64,000 bases of DNA from an uncultured Clostridia bacterium (GCA_948852945.1 CAQPBJ010000006.1:1-64000); one strand, 5' to 3'. Positions 16,174 through 25,618 are shown, counted from the stretch's first letter. The notes: generated by a model not told the origin, from the sequence alone. Translations and numbers: made by a program.

Positions 16174-16893
16174 ATGGACAATTATATTAAAGAAGTAATC
16201 TTTGAAAATAAACAAGAATTATATGAAGATTTGGCTAAGTTATCAGAAAATATCAAAAAAATAACAGTAAAGGAAAAGCCATTTTTAATTGAATTTACTG
16301 GAACAGGAAGAAGCGGGAAAACAACAGCGATAGATTTAATACAAGATGTTTTTATAAAAAATGGATTAAAAGTTTTAGTTGTAGATGAAGAGTATGTAAA
16401 AGTAACTAAAGAAATTAATCATAATAGAAATAAAAAAATGAATGTAGATAGCCTGCAATACACAAATAATGTTATAGAAGAAAAGCTCACTATTTACGAA
16501 AATACGTCCATTCAAGATTATGACATAATTATATACGACAGAGGTATAAACGATGAATTTGTATGGTTAGATGTATTTAATGCAACACAAAAAGATATAG
16601 AAGAATATGACAAAAAGTTAGAAAAAAAATACATAGACTTGTTAATTATAATGACATGTTCAAGTGATACAAGCATGAAAAGAAAATATCTAAATTCATT
16701 ATCAATAATGCCTACAAAATGGACGAACAAAGAAACCATGGAAAACTTTTTGAAAGGCATAGAAAAATCAGAAAAATATTTTGATAATCACTGTAAAAAT
16801 ATTTATAAAATAAATACAGATGAGATAGATAAAGTTACAATTGCATTAAATATAGCAAATAAAATAATTGAATTGATAAAAAAAGCAGAGTAA
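16174..16893 (+). CDS. P-loop kinase-like protein (thymidylate/nucleoside kinase superfamily)
   Basis: A 239-residue P-loop NTPase. Walker A is FTGTGRSGKTTA near residue 35. An acidic motif VVDEEYVK and the second motif DIIIYDRGINDE (DRG as in nucleoside and thymidylate kinases) follow. The C-terminal half has a possible LID region around SMKRKYLN. It likely phosphorylates a nucleotide or small metabolite; the substrate is unknown. I choose ATG 16174, with AGAGGAG 8 bp upstream, over ATG 16144, which directly overlaps the previous stop and lacks a binding site. Confidence 0.7.
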   Translation: MDNYIKEVIFENKQELYEDLAKLSENIKKITVKEKPFLIEFTGTGRSGKTTAIDLIQDVFIKNGLKVLVVDEEYVKVTKEINHNRNKKMNVDSLQYTNNVIEEKLTIYENTSIQDYDIIIYDRGINDEFVWLDVFNATQKDIEEYDKKLEKKYIDLLIIMTCSSDTSMKRKYLNSLSIMPTKWTNKETMENFLKGIEKSEKYFDNHCKNIYKINTDEIDKVTIALNIANKIIELIKKAE

Positions 16894-16906
16894 AATCTGC
16901 TTTTTC
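16877..16906 (+). terminator. Terminator overlapping the gene end
   Basis: AAAAAGCAGA pairs with TCTGCTTTTT. The left arm lies within the last codons of the kinase-like gene. Confidence 0.8.
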
Positions 16907-16908
16907 TA

Positions 16909-16966
16909 TTTACAAATTAGAAAAAAGTATTATAATAATAACATGCGTTATATAACAAATGTTATT
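16909..16966 (+). promoter_or_regulatory. Promoter and dyad operator of the TetR-ABC operon
   Basis: TTTACA (16909-16914) and TATAAT (16931-16936) with a 16-bp spacer. Directly downstream the dyad AATAACAT (16937-16944) and ATGTTATT (16959-16966) spans a further GTTATATAAC. A palindrome between the -10 box and the start of a tetR gene is the normal site for autorepression. Confidence 0.7.
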
Positions 16967-16983
16967 GAAAAGAGGTGAAAATT

Positions 16984-17544
16984 ATGCCACCATTAAAAAA
17001 GGTACCAAAAGAAGATATAATCAAAGTTACATTAGAAATATTAAAAAGAGAAGACATGGAAAGTTTAAATGCTAGAAGAATTGCTAAAGAATTAAATTGC
17101 TCAGTTCAGCCAATATACCACAACTTTGAAAATATGGAAGAACTAAAGCAGGCTGCATTCCTAGAAATGCAGTGCATATATCAAAGATATATGCAAATAG
17201 CATCTGAAAAAGAAAAAGCTTACAAAGAAATGGGATTAGCATATATAAAATTTGCAAAAGATTATCCAAAATACTTTAAAGTTCTCTTTATGAATAAAAC
17301 AAACTTTACACCAGAAAGCTTAATTGACAATGACGATATAGGAAATAACATAATAAAAAAAGGAATGGAATCAACAGGATTTTCGTATGAAGAGCAAAAG
17401 AAATTCCATGTAAAAGTATGGATATTTACACATGGAATAGCAACATTAGTAGCAACCAATACAGTAAAAATGACAGAAAAAGAAATTGATGAATTATTAG
17501 GTACTACTGTCAAAGCGATGATAGTAGGAACAAAGAAAGGATAG
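16984..17544 (+). CDS. TetR family transcriptional regulator
   Basis: A 186-residue regulator. The N-terminal TetR helix-turn-helix is seen as MESLNARRIAKELNCSVQPI followed by YHNFENMEELKQAA. The C-terminal ligand domain has FKVLFMNK and WIFTHGIATLVATN, as in TetR proteins with a WHG-type domain. AGAGGTG lies 8 bp before ATG 16984. It is the first gene of an operon with an ABC-2 exporter, so it most likely represses that exporter until a toxic ligand binds. The dyad at 16937-16966 is its probable operator. Confidence 0.88.
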   Translation: MPPLKKVPKEDIIKVTLEILKREDMESLNARRIAKELNCSVQPIYHNFENMEELKQAAFLEMQCIYQRYMQIASEKEKAYKEMGLAYIKFAKDYPKYFKVLFMNKTNFTPESLIDNDDIGNNIIKKGMESTGFSYEEQKKFHVKVWIFTHGIATLVATNTVKMTEKEIDELLGTTVKAMIVGTKKG

Positions 17545-17547
17545 ACT

Positions 17548-18486
17548 ATGGAAAACATTATAGAGGTCAAAAATTTAACTAAAGAATATAAAAACTTAAA
17601 AGCAATAGATGATTTGTCTTTTGAAGTAAAAGACGGAGAAATTTTAGGTTTATTGGGACCAAATGGAAGCGGTAAATCAACAACAATAAACTGTATACTA
17701 TCTTTATTAAAATTTAAAAATGGAAGTATAAAAATTTTCGGAAAAGAAATGACACCAGATGCATACGACATAAAAGCTAAAATAGGTGTAATTTTTCAAG
17801 AAGTAGCAGTATTTGAAGAACTTACAGTATATGAAAATATAGATTATTTTTGCGGTTTATATATTAAAGACAAAAAAACAAGAAAACAATATATAGAAGA
17901 AGCAATAGAGTTAGTTGGAATAGGAGAATTTAAAAAATTTTATCCAAAACAATTATCAGGAGGTCTTTTAAGAAGATTAAATATTGCTTGTGGAATAGCA
18001 CATAAACCTAAATTAATATTCTTAGATGAACCTACAGTAGCGGTTGATCCACAAAGCAGAAATAATATATTAGATGGAATAAAAAAATTAAGAGATAGCG
18101 GAGCAACAATAATATATACAACACACTACATGGAAGAAGCAGAGATTTTATGTGATAGAATTATAATTTTAGATAAAGGTAAAATTATAGCAAGTGGAAC
18201 ATCAGACGAATTAAAGAGAAAAGCTAATATAGAAGAAAAGATAACAGTAGAGATTCAAGAAATTGATAATTCAAAAATAGAAGAAATAAAGAAATTTGAA
18301 AATGTAGAAAATGTAAATTTCAATATGAATACATTAGTAGTTACTTATAAAAAAGGCAAAAATAATTTAGGAGAATTAATAGATTATTTAAAAGATAATA
18401 AAGTAACTTATAGTAAAATTTTCTCTGAAAGACCAACATTAAATGACGTATTTTTAGAGTTAACAGGAAAGGAATTAAGAGATTAA
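17548..18486 (+). CDS. ABC-2 type exporter ATP-binding protein
   Basis: A 312-residue ATPase. Walker A is GPNGSGKST near residue 38, the Q-loop is IFQEVAVFEELT, the signature is LSGGLLRRLN and Walker B is LIFLDEPTVAVDP. A C-terminal extension of about 80 residues, common in drug and polysaccharide exporters, ends the protein. It is followed directly by two ABC-2 permease genes (the stop TAA and the next ATG share one base), giving a complete TetR-controlled efflux unit. The exported compound is unknown. Confidence 0.92.
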   Translation: MENIIEVKNLTKEYKNLKAIDDLSFEVKDGEILGLLGPNGSGKSTTINCILSLLKFKNGSIKIFGKEMTPDAYDIKAKIGVIFQEVAVFEELTVYENIDYFCGLYIKDKKTRKQYIEEAIELVGIGEFKKFYPKQLSGGLLRRLNIACGIAHKPKLIFLDEPTVAVDPQSRNNILDGIKKLRDSGATIIYTTHYMEEAEILCDRIIILDKGKIIASGTSDELKRKANIEEKITVEIQEIDNSKIEEIKKFENVENVNFNMNTLVVTYKKGKNNLGELIDYLKDNKVTYSKIFSERPTLNDVFLELTGKELRD

Positions 18487-19667
18487 TGTTTAGACATAAT
18501 TTTAAATATTCACTAAAAGTATTATTTAAGAATAAAGCATTAATATTTTGGACTTTTGCCTTTCCAATAATATTAGGAATATTCTTTAATATGGCTTTTT
18601 CAAATATAGAAAATAGCGAAAAATTAAAAGTTATTGATATAGCAATAATTGATAACCAAGAATTTAATGAAAATGAAATTTTTAAACAAGTATTTCAAAA
18701 TTTAAGTGACGAAAAAAATGAAGATAGAATGTTTAACACTAAATATGTAAGCTTAGAAGAAGCAAAAGAAATGCTAGAAAATGAAGAAATAACAGGCTAT
18801 ATTTTATTCGAAAATAAAGAAGCTAAAATAACAGTAGGTTCAAGTGGCGTAAATGAAACTATACTAAGATATGTAGTAGATGAAATACAAAGTAATTCTG
18901 AAATTGTACAAAACTTAGCAAATAAAGAAATAGAAAGAAATATAAGCGAAAATAATTTCAACATAAACTATGAAAAAATTTATACAGATTTATCAGAATT
19001 AATAGAAAAGCAAGATGTAGAATTAAATAATATTTCAAATAAAAATTTAAGTTACACAATGATTGAGTATTACACACTTATAGCTATGACATGCCTATAT
19101 GGAGGAACAATATCAATGTATATCACTAACTATAAGTTAGCAAATATGAATAGTGTAGGAAAAAGAACATCAATATCACCAATACAAAAAGGAAAGATGT
19201 TATTAGGAAGTTTACTTGCAAGCTATGTTATACAATTGTTAGGTATTGCAATATTATTTATTTTTACAGTATTTGTGTTAAAAGTAGATTTTGGAAGCAA
19301 TCTGCCACTTATAATATTATTAGCATGCGTTGGATCATTTGTAGGATTAACATTAGGTGTAGCAGTAGCAACACTAATTAAAACAAACGAGAATACTAAA
19401 ATAGGAATTTTAATAGCGATAACCATGTTAGGTTGTTTCTTATCAGGAATGATGGGAATAACAATGAAATATGTCGTAGATACTAATGCACCTATTATTA
19501 ATAAAGTAAATCCAGTTAGTATGATAACTGACGGATTTTATTCACTTTATTATTATGATACATTAGAAAGATATTTCTTCAACGTAATTAGCTTACTAAT
19601 CTTCTCTATAGTAGCAATAGCTATATCTTATAGAGGGTTAAGGAGGCAAAAATATGACAGTATTTAA
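18486..19667 (+). CDS. ABC-2 type exporter permease 1
   Basis: A 393-residue membrane protein of the ABC-2 (ABC2_membrane_3) type. One membrane segment near the N-terminus (about 20-35) is followed by a large outer domain to about 195, then five helices to the end. The start overlaps the ATPase stop by one base, and its 3' end overlaps the second permease gene by 14 bp, so the three are made together. Confidence 0.88.
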   Translation: MFRHNFKYSLKVLFKNKALIFWTFAFPIILGIFFNMAFSNIENSEKLKVIDIAIIDNQEFNENEIFKQVFQNLSDEKNEDRMFNTKYVSLEEAKEMLENEEITGYILFENKEAKITVGSSGVNETILRYVVDEIQSNSEIVQNLANKEIERNISENNFNINYEKIYTDLSELIEKQDVELNNISNKNLSYTMIEYYTLIAMTCLYGGTISMYITNYKLANMNSVGKRTSISPIQKGKMLLGSLLASYVIQLLGIAILFIFTVFVLKVDFGSNLPLIILLACVGSFVGLTLGVAVATLIKTNENTKIGILIAITMLGCFLSGMMGITMKYVVDTNAPIINKVNPVSMITDGFYSLYYYDTLERYFFNVISLLIFSIVAIAISYRGLRRQKYDSI

Positions 19668-20802
19668 AACTTTTTGGAAAGTAGTAAAAAAATATAAAGG
19701 AACAGTAATTTTATATACAGTAATGCTAATTGTTTTTGGTGCACTTAACATGACTACAGGCGATAATCAAACAAACTTTGTAGACAGTAAACCAGACATT
19801 TTAATTATTAATAATGATGAAGAAATAGGAATAACTAAAAATCTGATTGATTATATAAAAGCAAATTCAAAAATCAAAGATATCAAAAATGATGAAGAAG
19901 CCATAAATGATGCACTATTTTATAGAGATGTAAATTATATAATCTATATACCACAAAATTATAGACAAGACGTATTAAATGGAAAAAATCCAGAAATAAA
20001 TATAAAATCAACAGGTGACTATCAAGCAAGTCTGGCAGAAATGACACTAAAAAGATACATAAAAATACAAAACACATATGGAAGTAAAATTCAAGACGAA
20101 GCGGAATTAATTAAATCAATAAATAATAACTTATCAAAAAAATCAGAAATACAAATAACATCAAAATTAGATGCAAAAAAATTGCAAAGTCAAGCTCAAT
20201 ATTTTAATTTTGCAACCTATAGTATCATGGCAATAGTCATATTTGTAGTAAGTATAGTTTTAGCAAGCTTCCATGAAAAAACAATAAACAAAAGAACTAT
20301 AATAAGTAGTATGAATTACAAAAAACATAATAAAATGTTATTATTATCAAGTTTTATATACTCTAGTGCTGTATGGATTTTCTTCAGTATAATGGGAATA
20401 GTTTTATTAGGTGAAACAATGCTCACTTCTAGAGGACTAATATATATGCTAAACTCATTTGTATTTACTTTCTGCTCACTAACAATAGCACTACTAATAA
20501 GCACATTAATAAACAATAAAGAAGCAATAAGCGGAATAATAAATGTAATAGCACTAGGATCATCTTTTCTTTGTGGAGCTTTTGTTCCAGCAGAATGGCT
20601 ACCAGATACAGTATTAAAAGTAGCACATATTTTACCAGCATATTGGTATATAAATTCAAATGATTTATTAAAAACAATGGAAATAATTAATATAGAAAAT
20701 TTAAAACCGGTATTTATAAATATGATAGTAGTAATAGGTTTTTCAATAGCTTTCATAATTATAAATAACCTAGTTTCTAAAAGAAAACAAAAAGTAGGAT
20801 AA
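19654..20802 (+). CDS. ABC-2 type exporter permease 2
   Basis: A 382-residue partner permease with the same plan as the previous product: helix at about 18-36, outer domain to about 180, then a bundle of five or six helices including GSSFLCGAFVPAEWLP, a typical ABC-2 motif before the last helices. GGAGG lies inside the end of the upstream gene. The two permeases probably form a heterodimer. Confidence 0.88.
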   Translation: MTVFKTFWKVVKKYKGTVILYTVMLIVFGALNMTTGDNQTNFVDSKPDILIINNDEEIGITKNLIDYIKANSKIKDIKNDEEAINDALFYRDVNYIIYIPQNYRQDVLNGKNPEINIKSTGDYQASLAEMTLKRYIKIQNTYGSKIQDEAELIKSINNNLSKKSEIQITSKLDAKKLQSQAQYFNFATYSIMAIVIFVVSIVLASFHEKTINKRTIISSMNYKKHNKMLLLSSFIYSSAVWIFFSIMGIVLLGETMLTSRGLIYMLNSFVFTFCSLTIALLISTLINNKEAISGIINVIALGSSFLCGAFVPAEWLPDTVLKVAHILPAYWYINSNDLLKTMEIINIENLKPVFINMIVVIGFSIAFIIINNLVSKRKQKVG

Positions 20803-20807
20803 TAAAC

Positions 20808-20838
20808 AAAGCAAGTAATGAAATAATTACTTGCTTTT
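20808..20838 (+). terminator. Terminator with GCAAGTAA stem
   Basis: AAAGCAAGTAA pairs with TTACTTGCTTT. The same stem sequence recurs at 22590-22621 and the two bracket the redox gene cluster. Confidence 0.85.
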
Positions 20839-20887
20839 ATATTTATATAATGATTAAATAAATAAAAAGTTTTTTAAGAGGAAAAAA

Positions 20888-21517
20888 ATGAATTTTTTAA
20901 TTATATTTATAGAAGGTATAGCATCTTTTCTATCTCCATGCGTATTGCCGATGCTGCCAATGTATGTATCATATTTTGCAGGGCAAGATAAAAATTTAAA
21001 GAAAACTATTATAAATTCTTTAGGATTTGTTTTAGGATTCACAATTGTTTTTGTTTTATTAGGTGTATTTGCAAGCACATTGGGAAAATTAATAACAGCT
21101 AACAGCCAATATATAAATATTCTATTTGGAAGTATTATTATTTTATTTGGAATGCACTACATGGGAATTTTAAATATAAAAATATTAAATAAATCTAAAG
21201 GGATAAAGAAAAATAAAGATAATTTAAGCTTTTTTTCAAGTATAATATTCGGAATGATTTTTTCAGTATGCTGGACACCTTGTGTAGGAGTATTTTTAAG
21301 TAGTGCATTAATGATGAGTGCTACATCAGAAAATATATTAAAAGGAGGAATGATGCTACTTATTTACTCAATAGGATTAGGAATACCATTTATAATAACT
21401 TCTATATTTTTAGAGAGACTAAAAGATACCTTCAATAGTATAAAAAAACACTATAATATAATAAATAAAATAGCAGGAATAATATTGATATTTAGCGGAA
21501 TATTAATAATTTTTTAG
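20888..21517 (+). CDS. CcdA-type thiol/electron transmembrane transporter
   Basis: A 209-residue membrane protein with six helices, of the CcdA/DsbD family. The two redox cysteines are in FLSPCVLPMLP (Cys18) and in SVCWTPCVG about residues 118-124. CcdA takes electrons from cytoplasmic thioredoxin and passes them across the membrane to an outer thioredoxin-like protein. The next gene codes for a membrane-anchored thioredoxin, and a cytoplasmic thioredoxin and an FTR-like protein follow, so all parts of such a relay are here. Confidence 0.92.
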   Translation: MNFLIIFIEGIASFLSPCVLPMLPMYVSYFAGQDKNLKKTIINSLGFVLGFTIVFVLLGVFASTLGKLITANSQYINILFGSIIILFGMHYMGILNIKILNKSKGIKKNKDNLSFFSSIIFGMIFSVCWTPCVGVFLSSALMMSATSENILKGGMMLLIYSIGLGIPFIITSIFLERLKDTFNSIKKHYNIINKIAGIILIFSGILIIF

Positions 21518-21528
21518 GAGGAAAATAG

Positions 21529-21984
21529 ATGGATAAAAAGAAAAAATTAATAATTGAAATTATAATATTTGTACTAGTACTAATAGCTATAACTTTTGGT
21601 TATAATTATTTAATAAATAAACTTGGCGAAGAAGAATCATCAGAAACTAACACACAAAAAAATGATAATGGAAGCGTTGAAATAATAGAAATTAAAAACA
21701 TGTCAGAATTTGAAAAAGAAGTACTTAATGAAGAAAAAACAGTATTTATTGACTTCTATGCAACATGGTGCAAACCATGTAAAATAATGACACCAACAAT
21801 TGAAGAAATAGCAAAAGAATATACAGACATCAAATTTGTAAAAATAGATATAGATAAAAATGAAGAATTAGCAATAAAATATAATATAATGAGCATACCT
21901 ACAATGATGATAATAAAAAACGGTGAAGTAAAAAAGACATTTATAGGAATAACAGATAAACAAAGTATAACTAAAGAATTCTAA
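21529..21984 (+). CDS. Membrane-anchored thioredoxin-like (TlpA/ResA-type) protein
   Basis: A 151-residue protein with one N-terminal membrane helix (about 8-30), a short acidic linker and a thioredoxin domain with the active site WCKPC (Cys81, Cys84) facing outside. The cis-Pro motif SIPTMMI is present. The last helix of the fold looks short (ends SITKEF), so the domain is slightly truncated. With CcdA it should reduce extracytoplasmic disulfides. The gap to ccdA is 11 bp with a GGAGG site. Confidence 0.9.
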   Translation: MDKKKKLIIEIIIFVLVLIAITFGYNYLINKLGEEESSETNTQKNDNGSVEIIEIKNMSEFEKEVLNEEKTVFIDFYATWCKPCKIMTPTIEEIAKEYTDIKFVKIDIDKNEELAIKYNIMSIPTMMIIKNGEVKKTFIGITDKQSITKEF

Positions 21985-22047
21985 ATTGTATTTAAAAGAA
22001 TATTATGATAAAATAAAAGCAAAATAAAAGTAAAAGGAGAAAGTAAT

Positions 22048-22248
22048 TTGGCAGTAAAATTAAATGAAAATAAAGAAATTGTGGATACAATTAAAGAGGG
22101 ACTGAAAAAAACTGGTGGATATTGTCCATGTAGAACTGAAAAAACAGAAGACACAAAATGTATGTGTACAGAATTTAAAGAACAAATAAAAGATCCAAAT
22201 TTTGAAGGTTATTGCCACTGTATGCTTTACTATAAAACAATTGATTAA
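22048..22248 (+). CDS. Ferredoxin-thioredoxin reductase catalytic-subunit-like protein
   Basis: A 66-residue protein with three CxC pairs: CPC (26, 28), CMC (38, 40) and CHC (56, 58). This is the pattern of the catalytic beta chain of ferredoxin:thioredoxin reductase, which uses a 4Fe-4S cluster to turn ferredoxin electrons into thiol reduction. The protein is shorter than plant FtrB and lacks a separate variable subunit nearby, as seen in anaerobes. The start is TTG at 22048 with AAAGGAGA 8 bp upstream. The thioredoxin gene follows after 11 bp, its natural partner. Confidence 0.85.
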   Translation: MAVKLNENKEIVDTIKEGLKKTGGYCPCRTEKTEDTKCMCTEFKEQIKDPNFEGYCHCMLYYKTID

Positions 22249-22259
22249 AGGAGAAAAAT

Positions 22260-22580
22260 ATGAGTGAAAAAGAATTAGATTCAGGTAATTTTAATGAAGA
22301 AATAAATAACACAGAAAAATTAGTATTAGTAGATTTTTATGCAACTTGGTGTGGACCATGTAAAATGTTAGCACCAGTCGTTTCAGAAATAGCAGAAGAA
22401 TATAAAGAAAAACTTGAAGTATATAAAGTAAATATAGACGAAAATCAAGAATTAGCATTAAAATATGATATTATGAGTATACCAACTCTAATGTTTTTTA
22501 AAAACGGAGAAGTAGTAAATACAAGCGTTGGCTTCCGTTCAAAATCAGAATTAAAAGATACAATAAATAATTTAGTATAG
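22260..22580 (+). CDS. trxA: Thioredoxin
   Basis: A 106-residue cytoplasmic thioredoxin. The active site is WCGPC (Cys31, Cys34) with the usual FYATWCGPCK context and cis-Pro in SIPTLMFFKNGE. It is placed directly after the FTR-like gene, and no NADPH thioredoxin reductase is near, so it is probably reduced from ferredoxin. It can in turn feed CcdA. Confidence 0.95.
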   Translation: MSEKELDSGNFNEEINNTEKLVLVDFYATWCGPCKMLAPVVSEIAEEYKEKLEVYKVNIDENQELALKYDIMSIPTLMFFKNGEVVNTSVGFRSKSELKDTINNLV

Positions 22581-22589
22581 AAATTTATT

Positions 22590-22621
22590 AAAAGCAAGTA
22601 ACAAAATAATTACTTGCTTTT
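22590..22621 (+). terminator. Terminator with GCAAGTAA stem, second copy
   Basis: AAAAGCAAGTAA pairs with TTACTTGCTTTT, nearly identical to the terminator at 20808-20838. Confidence 0.85.
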
Positions 22622-22667
22622 ATGTTATAATAAGTTAAACAAAAGTAATTTACAAGGGAGATAATGG

Positions 22668-23543
22668 ATGATAAAGAAGATTCTTGAAATTCAGAATTTA
22701 ACAAAATATTATGGAAAAATATTAGGTGTAGAAAATATAGCACTTCAATTAGAAGAAGGAGAAATTTTTGGATTTATTGGACCAAATGGAGCAGGAAAAT
22801 CAACCACAATCCGTTCTATTATGAACTTAATTAACAAAACAAGTGGAAAAGTTTTAATAGAAAATAAAGAATTTAATAAAGATAATATTGAGCTAAAAGA
22901 AAAGATAGGATACTTACCAAGTGAAATAAATCTATATGATGACTTAACAGTAAGAGAAATGCTGGATTATCATGAAAGTTTTTATAAAAAAGACATACAT
23001 GATAAAAGAGTTGAGTTAGTAAAAAGATTTGAACTAGATGAAAAAAAGAAAATAGAAGATTTATCATTAGGAAATCTAAAAAAATTAGGAATTATTTTAG
23101 CTTTTATGCATGAACCTAAAATACTAATTTTAGATGAGCCAACAAGTGGACTTGATCCAATTATGCAAAATATATTTTATGATTTATTAAAAGAAGAAAA
23201 ATCAAAAGGAAATACAATATTTTATTCTACTCATATATTAAATGAAGTACCTAAAATATGTGATAGGGTAGGAATTATAAAAGAAGGTAAATTAATAAAA
23301 GTTGAAAAAATAGAAGATTTAATAGATAAAAGTTTAACTCGTATTACAATAACTTCTGATCAAGTAAAAGAAATCAAAAATGATTTGAACATAGATACTA
23401 TTTTAGAAGATAGAAAAACAATTAAATTTGCGAATAAATTAGCACATGATGAATTAATAAAACAACTTTCAAAATACAAAATTGATAGAATTTTAATTGA
23501 AGAAGCAACACTTGAAGATATGTTTTTAAATTATTATCAATAG
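22668..23543 (+). CDS. ABC transporter ATP-binding protein
   Basis: A 291-residue ATPase of the ABC-2 exporter group. Walker A is GPNGAGKST near residue 40, the signature is LSLGNLKKLG (LSxG with Leu in place of Gly at position 3) and Walker B is LILDEPTSGLDP, followed by a C-terminal extension. The permease follows after 12 bp. A GyrI-like domain protein and a DNA glycosylase gene follow in the same direction with short gaps. Confidence 0.9.
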   Translation: MIKKILEIQNLTKYYGKILGVENIALQLEEGEIFGFIGPNGAGKSTTIRSIMNLINKTSGKVLIENKEFNKDNIELKEKIGYLPSEINLYDDLTVREMLDYHESFYKKDIHDKRVELVKRFELDEKKKIEDLSLGNLKKLGIILAFMHEPKILILDEPTSGLDPIMQNIFYDLLKEEKSKGNTIFYSTHILNEVPKICDRVGIIKEGKLIKVEKIEDLIDKSLTRITITSDQVKEIKNDLNIDTILEDRKTIKFANKLAHDELIKQLSKYKIDRILIEEATLEDMFLNYYQ

Positions 23544-23555
23544 GAGGAAGAAAGT

Positions 23556-24347
23556 ATGTTTAAAAGAGAAATGAAAATAAATTTAAAGAGTTTTTTAATA
23601 TGGACAGCCATTTTAATAGGGTTATTCTTAGTAGTATTTTTAGTTTATCCATCCATAATTAGTAGTGAAAATGTAGAAATGATAGACACTATGATGAAAA
23701 TATTTCCAGAAGAGATGTTAAAAGCCTTCAATATGGACATATCAAGCATAGACACAGCTTTTGGTTGGTTAAAATCAGAAGGATTTGTATTTATACTTTT
23801 GATAACAGGAATTTATAGTGGAATACTAGGTTCAAATATTTTATTAAAAGAGGAAAGTGACAAAACAATAGAATACTTAAATAGCTTACCAGTAACAAGA
23901 AAAAAGATTGCAGAAAATAAAATAATATGTGGACTTTTCTATATTATTTTAATGGTTATAATAGTTGGAATATTCAATTTTATTGGACTAACTTTAAGTG
24001 GAGAATTTGACAAAAAATCATATATTTTACTAAGTATCACACCAATGTTTTCATCAATAGTAATATTTTCAATTTGCCTATTCTTATCAACCTTTACACA
24101 CAAAACAAAGAAAACACTTGGAATAAGTTTAGGTATAGTATTTGCTAGTTACTTTTTAAACATTATATCTGAGTTAGGAGAAAGCACAGAATTTTTAAAA
24201 TATATATCAATTTTTACATTAGCAGATATTCGTAATGTAATAATAGATGTAGCTATTAATCCATTAATGGCAATATTAGCTATAGGAATTACATTAATAT
24301 TTATTATATTAACAATAATTCATTATGAAAGAAAAGAACTTGTATAA
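23556..24347 (+). CDS. ABC-2 type transporter permease
   Basis: A 263-residue membrane protein with six helices and the motif SDKTIEYLNSLPVTRKKI, a cytoplasmic loop typical of ABC-2 permeases. It has AGGAGG before the ATG and pairs with the upstream ATPase. Confidence 0.88.
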   Translation: MFKREMKINLKSFLIWTAILIGLFLVVFLVYPSIISSENVEMIDTMMKIFPEEMLKAFNMDISSIDTAFGWLKSEGFVFILLITGIYSGILGSNILLKEESDKTIEYLNSLPVTRKKIAENKIICGLFYIILMVIIVGIFNFIGLTLSGEFDKKSYILLSITPMFSSIVIFSICLFLSTFTHKTKKTLGISLGIVFASYFLNIISELGESTEFLKYISIFTLADIRNVIIDVAINPLMAILAIGITLIFIILTIIHYERKELV

Positions 24348-24361
24348 ATAAGGAGATAGAT

Positions 24362-24994
24362 ATGGCTTTTGATTATAAAAAAGAATATAAGGAATTTTAT
24401 ATGCCAAAAAATAAACCAAGCATTGTAACAATTCCAAAAATGAATTATATAGCGGTTAGAGGAAAAGGAAATCCAAACGATGAAAATGGAGAATATAAAG
24501 AATCTATAGGACTTCTATATGCAATTGCATTTACTCTAAAAATGAGCTATAAAGGAACATATAAAATACCAGGATATTTTGAATATGTTGTTCCACCATT
24601 AGAAGGTTTTTGGTGGCAAGAAGGTAACTATGGCACAATAGACTATAACCAAAAAGATAAATTACAATTTATTTCAATTATCAGATTACCGGATTTTATA
24701 ACAAAAAAAGATTTTGACTGGGCTATCAAAGAAGCAACTGAAAAGAAAAAACAAGATTTTTCAAAAGTAGAATTTTTAAGCTATGATGAAGGAATTTGTG
24801 TTCAATGCATGCACATTGGTTCATATGATAATGAGCCAGCTACAATAGACTTAATGCATAAATATATGATAGAAAATGGATATGAGCTAGATATTACTGA
24901 CAATAGATTCCATCATGAAATTTATTTAAGTGATCCAAGAAGATGTGATGTAAATAAATTAAAAACAGTTATAAGACATCCAATTAAAAAATAA
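24362..24994 (+). CDS. GyrI-like small-molecule-binding domain protein
   Basis: A 210-residue cytoplasmic protein of the COG4832 type. It has a GyrI/AraC-effector-like fold without a DNA-binding domain. Marks are MNYIAVRGKGNPND near residue 28, GFWWQEG in the middle and HHEIYLSDPRRCD near the end. Its neighbours are an ABC exporter and a DNA repair glycosylase, so a role in binding or sequestering a toxic small molecule is plausible, but that is inference. Confidence 0.85.
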   Translation: MAFDYKKEYKEFYMPKNKPSIVTIPKMNYIAVRGKGNPNDENGEYKESIGLLYAIAFTLKMSYKGTYKIPGYFEYVVPPLEGFWWQEGNYGTIDYNQKDKLQFISIIRLPDFITKKDFDWAIKEATEKKKQDFSKVEFLSYDEGICVQCMHIGSYDNEPATIDLMHKYMIENGYELDITDNRFHHEIYLSDPRRCDVNKLKTVIRHPIKK

Positions 24995-25006
24995 AAAGAG
25001 GTAAAT

Positions 25007-25558
25007 ATGCAAGAAAAAATTAGATGTAAATGGTGCAATTTAAAAAATCCATTATATATAAAATATCATGATGAAGAATGGTGTCAGCCAAATTTTGATG
25101 AACACTATTTATTTGAAATGCTAATATTAGAATCTTTTCAGGCAGGACTTTCATGGGAATGTGTATTAAATAAAAGAGAAGATTTTAGAAAAGCATTTGA
25201 CAATTTTGACATAGACAAAATAAGTAAATATAATGATAAAAAAATAGAAGAATTACTTAAAAATGAGAAAATTATCAGAAATAAATTAAAAATAAATGCA
25301 GCAATAAATAACAGTAAAATATTTAAATCAATACAAAAAGAATGTGGCAGTTTTTATAATTATTTAAAAACATTTACAAAAGAAATAACAGTGTATGAAA
25401 TAGATGAAGTAACATCAGAATTATCAGACACTATTTCTAAAGATTTAATAAAAAGAGGAATGAAATTTGTTGGATCTACGATAATATATTCATATCTACA
25501 AGCAATTGGAGTTATATACTCACATGATAAAGAGTGTTTTATGTACCAAGAAAAATAA
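25007..25558 (+). CDS. tag: DNA-3-methyladenine glycosylase I
   Basis: A 183-residue base-excision repair enzyme of the Tag family, which removes 3-methyladenine from DNA. The start has the family motif RCKWC and YHDEEWC, the catalytic region FEMLILESFQAGLSWECVL, the core MKFVGSTIIYSYLQAIG and a C-terminal HDKEC that supplies zinc ligands together with the N-terminal cysteine. Length is normal. It sits 12 bp after the GyrI-like gene, probably one transcript. Confidence 0.93.
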   Translation: MQEKIRCKWCNLKNPLYIKYHDEEWCQPNFDEHYLFEMLILESFQAGLSWECVLNKREDFRKAFDNFDIDKISKYNDKKIEELLKNEKIIRNKLKINAAINNSKIFKSIQKECGSFYNYLKTFTKEITVYEIDEVTSELSDTISKDLIKRGMKFVGSTIIYSYLQAIGVIYSHDKECFMYQEK

Positions 25559-25618
25559 AACTTTAAAACAAATATAATCTATGATAGAATTCAATTAATA
25601 TATAGTAGGAGGAGAAAT

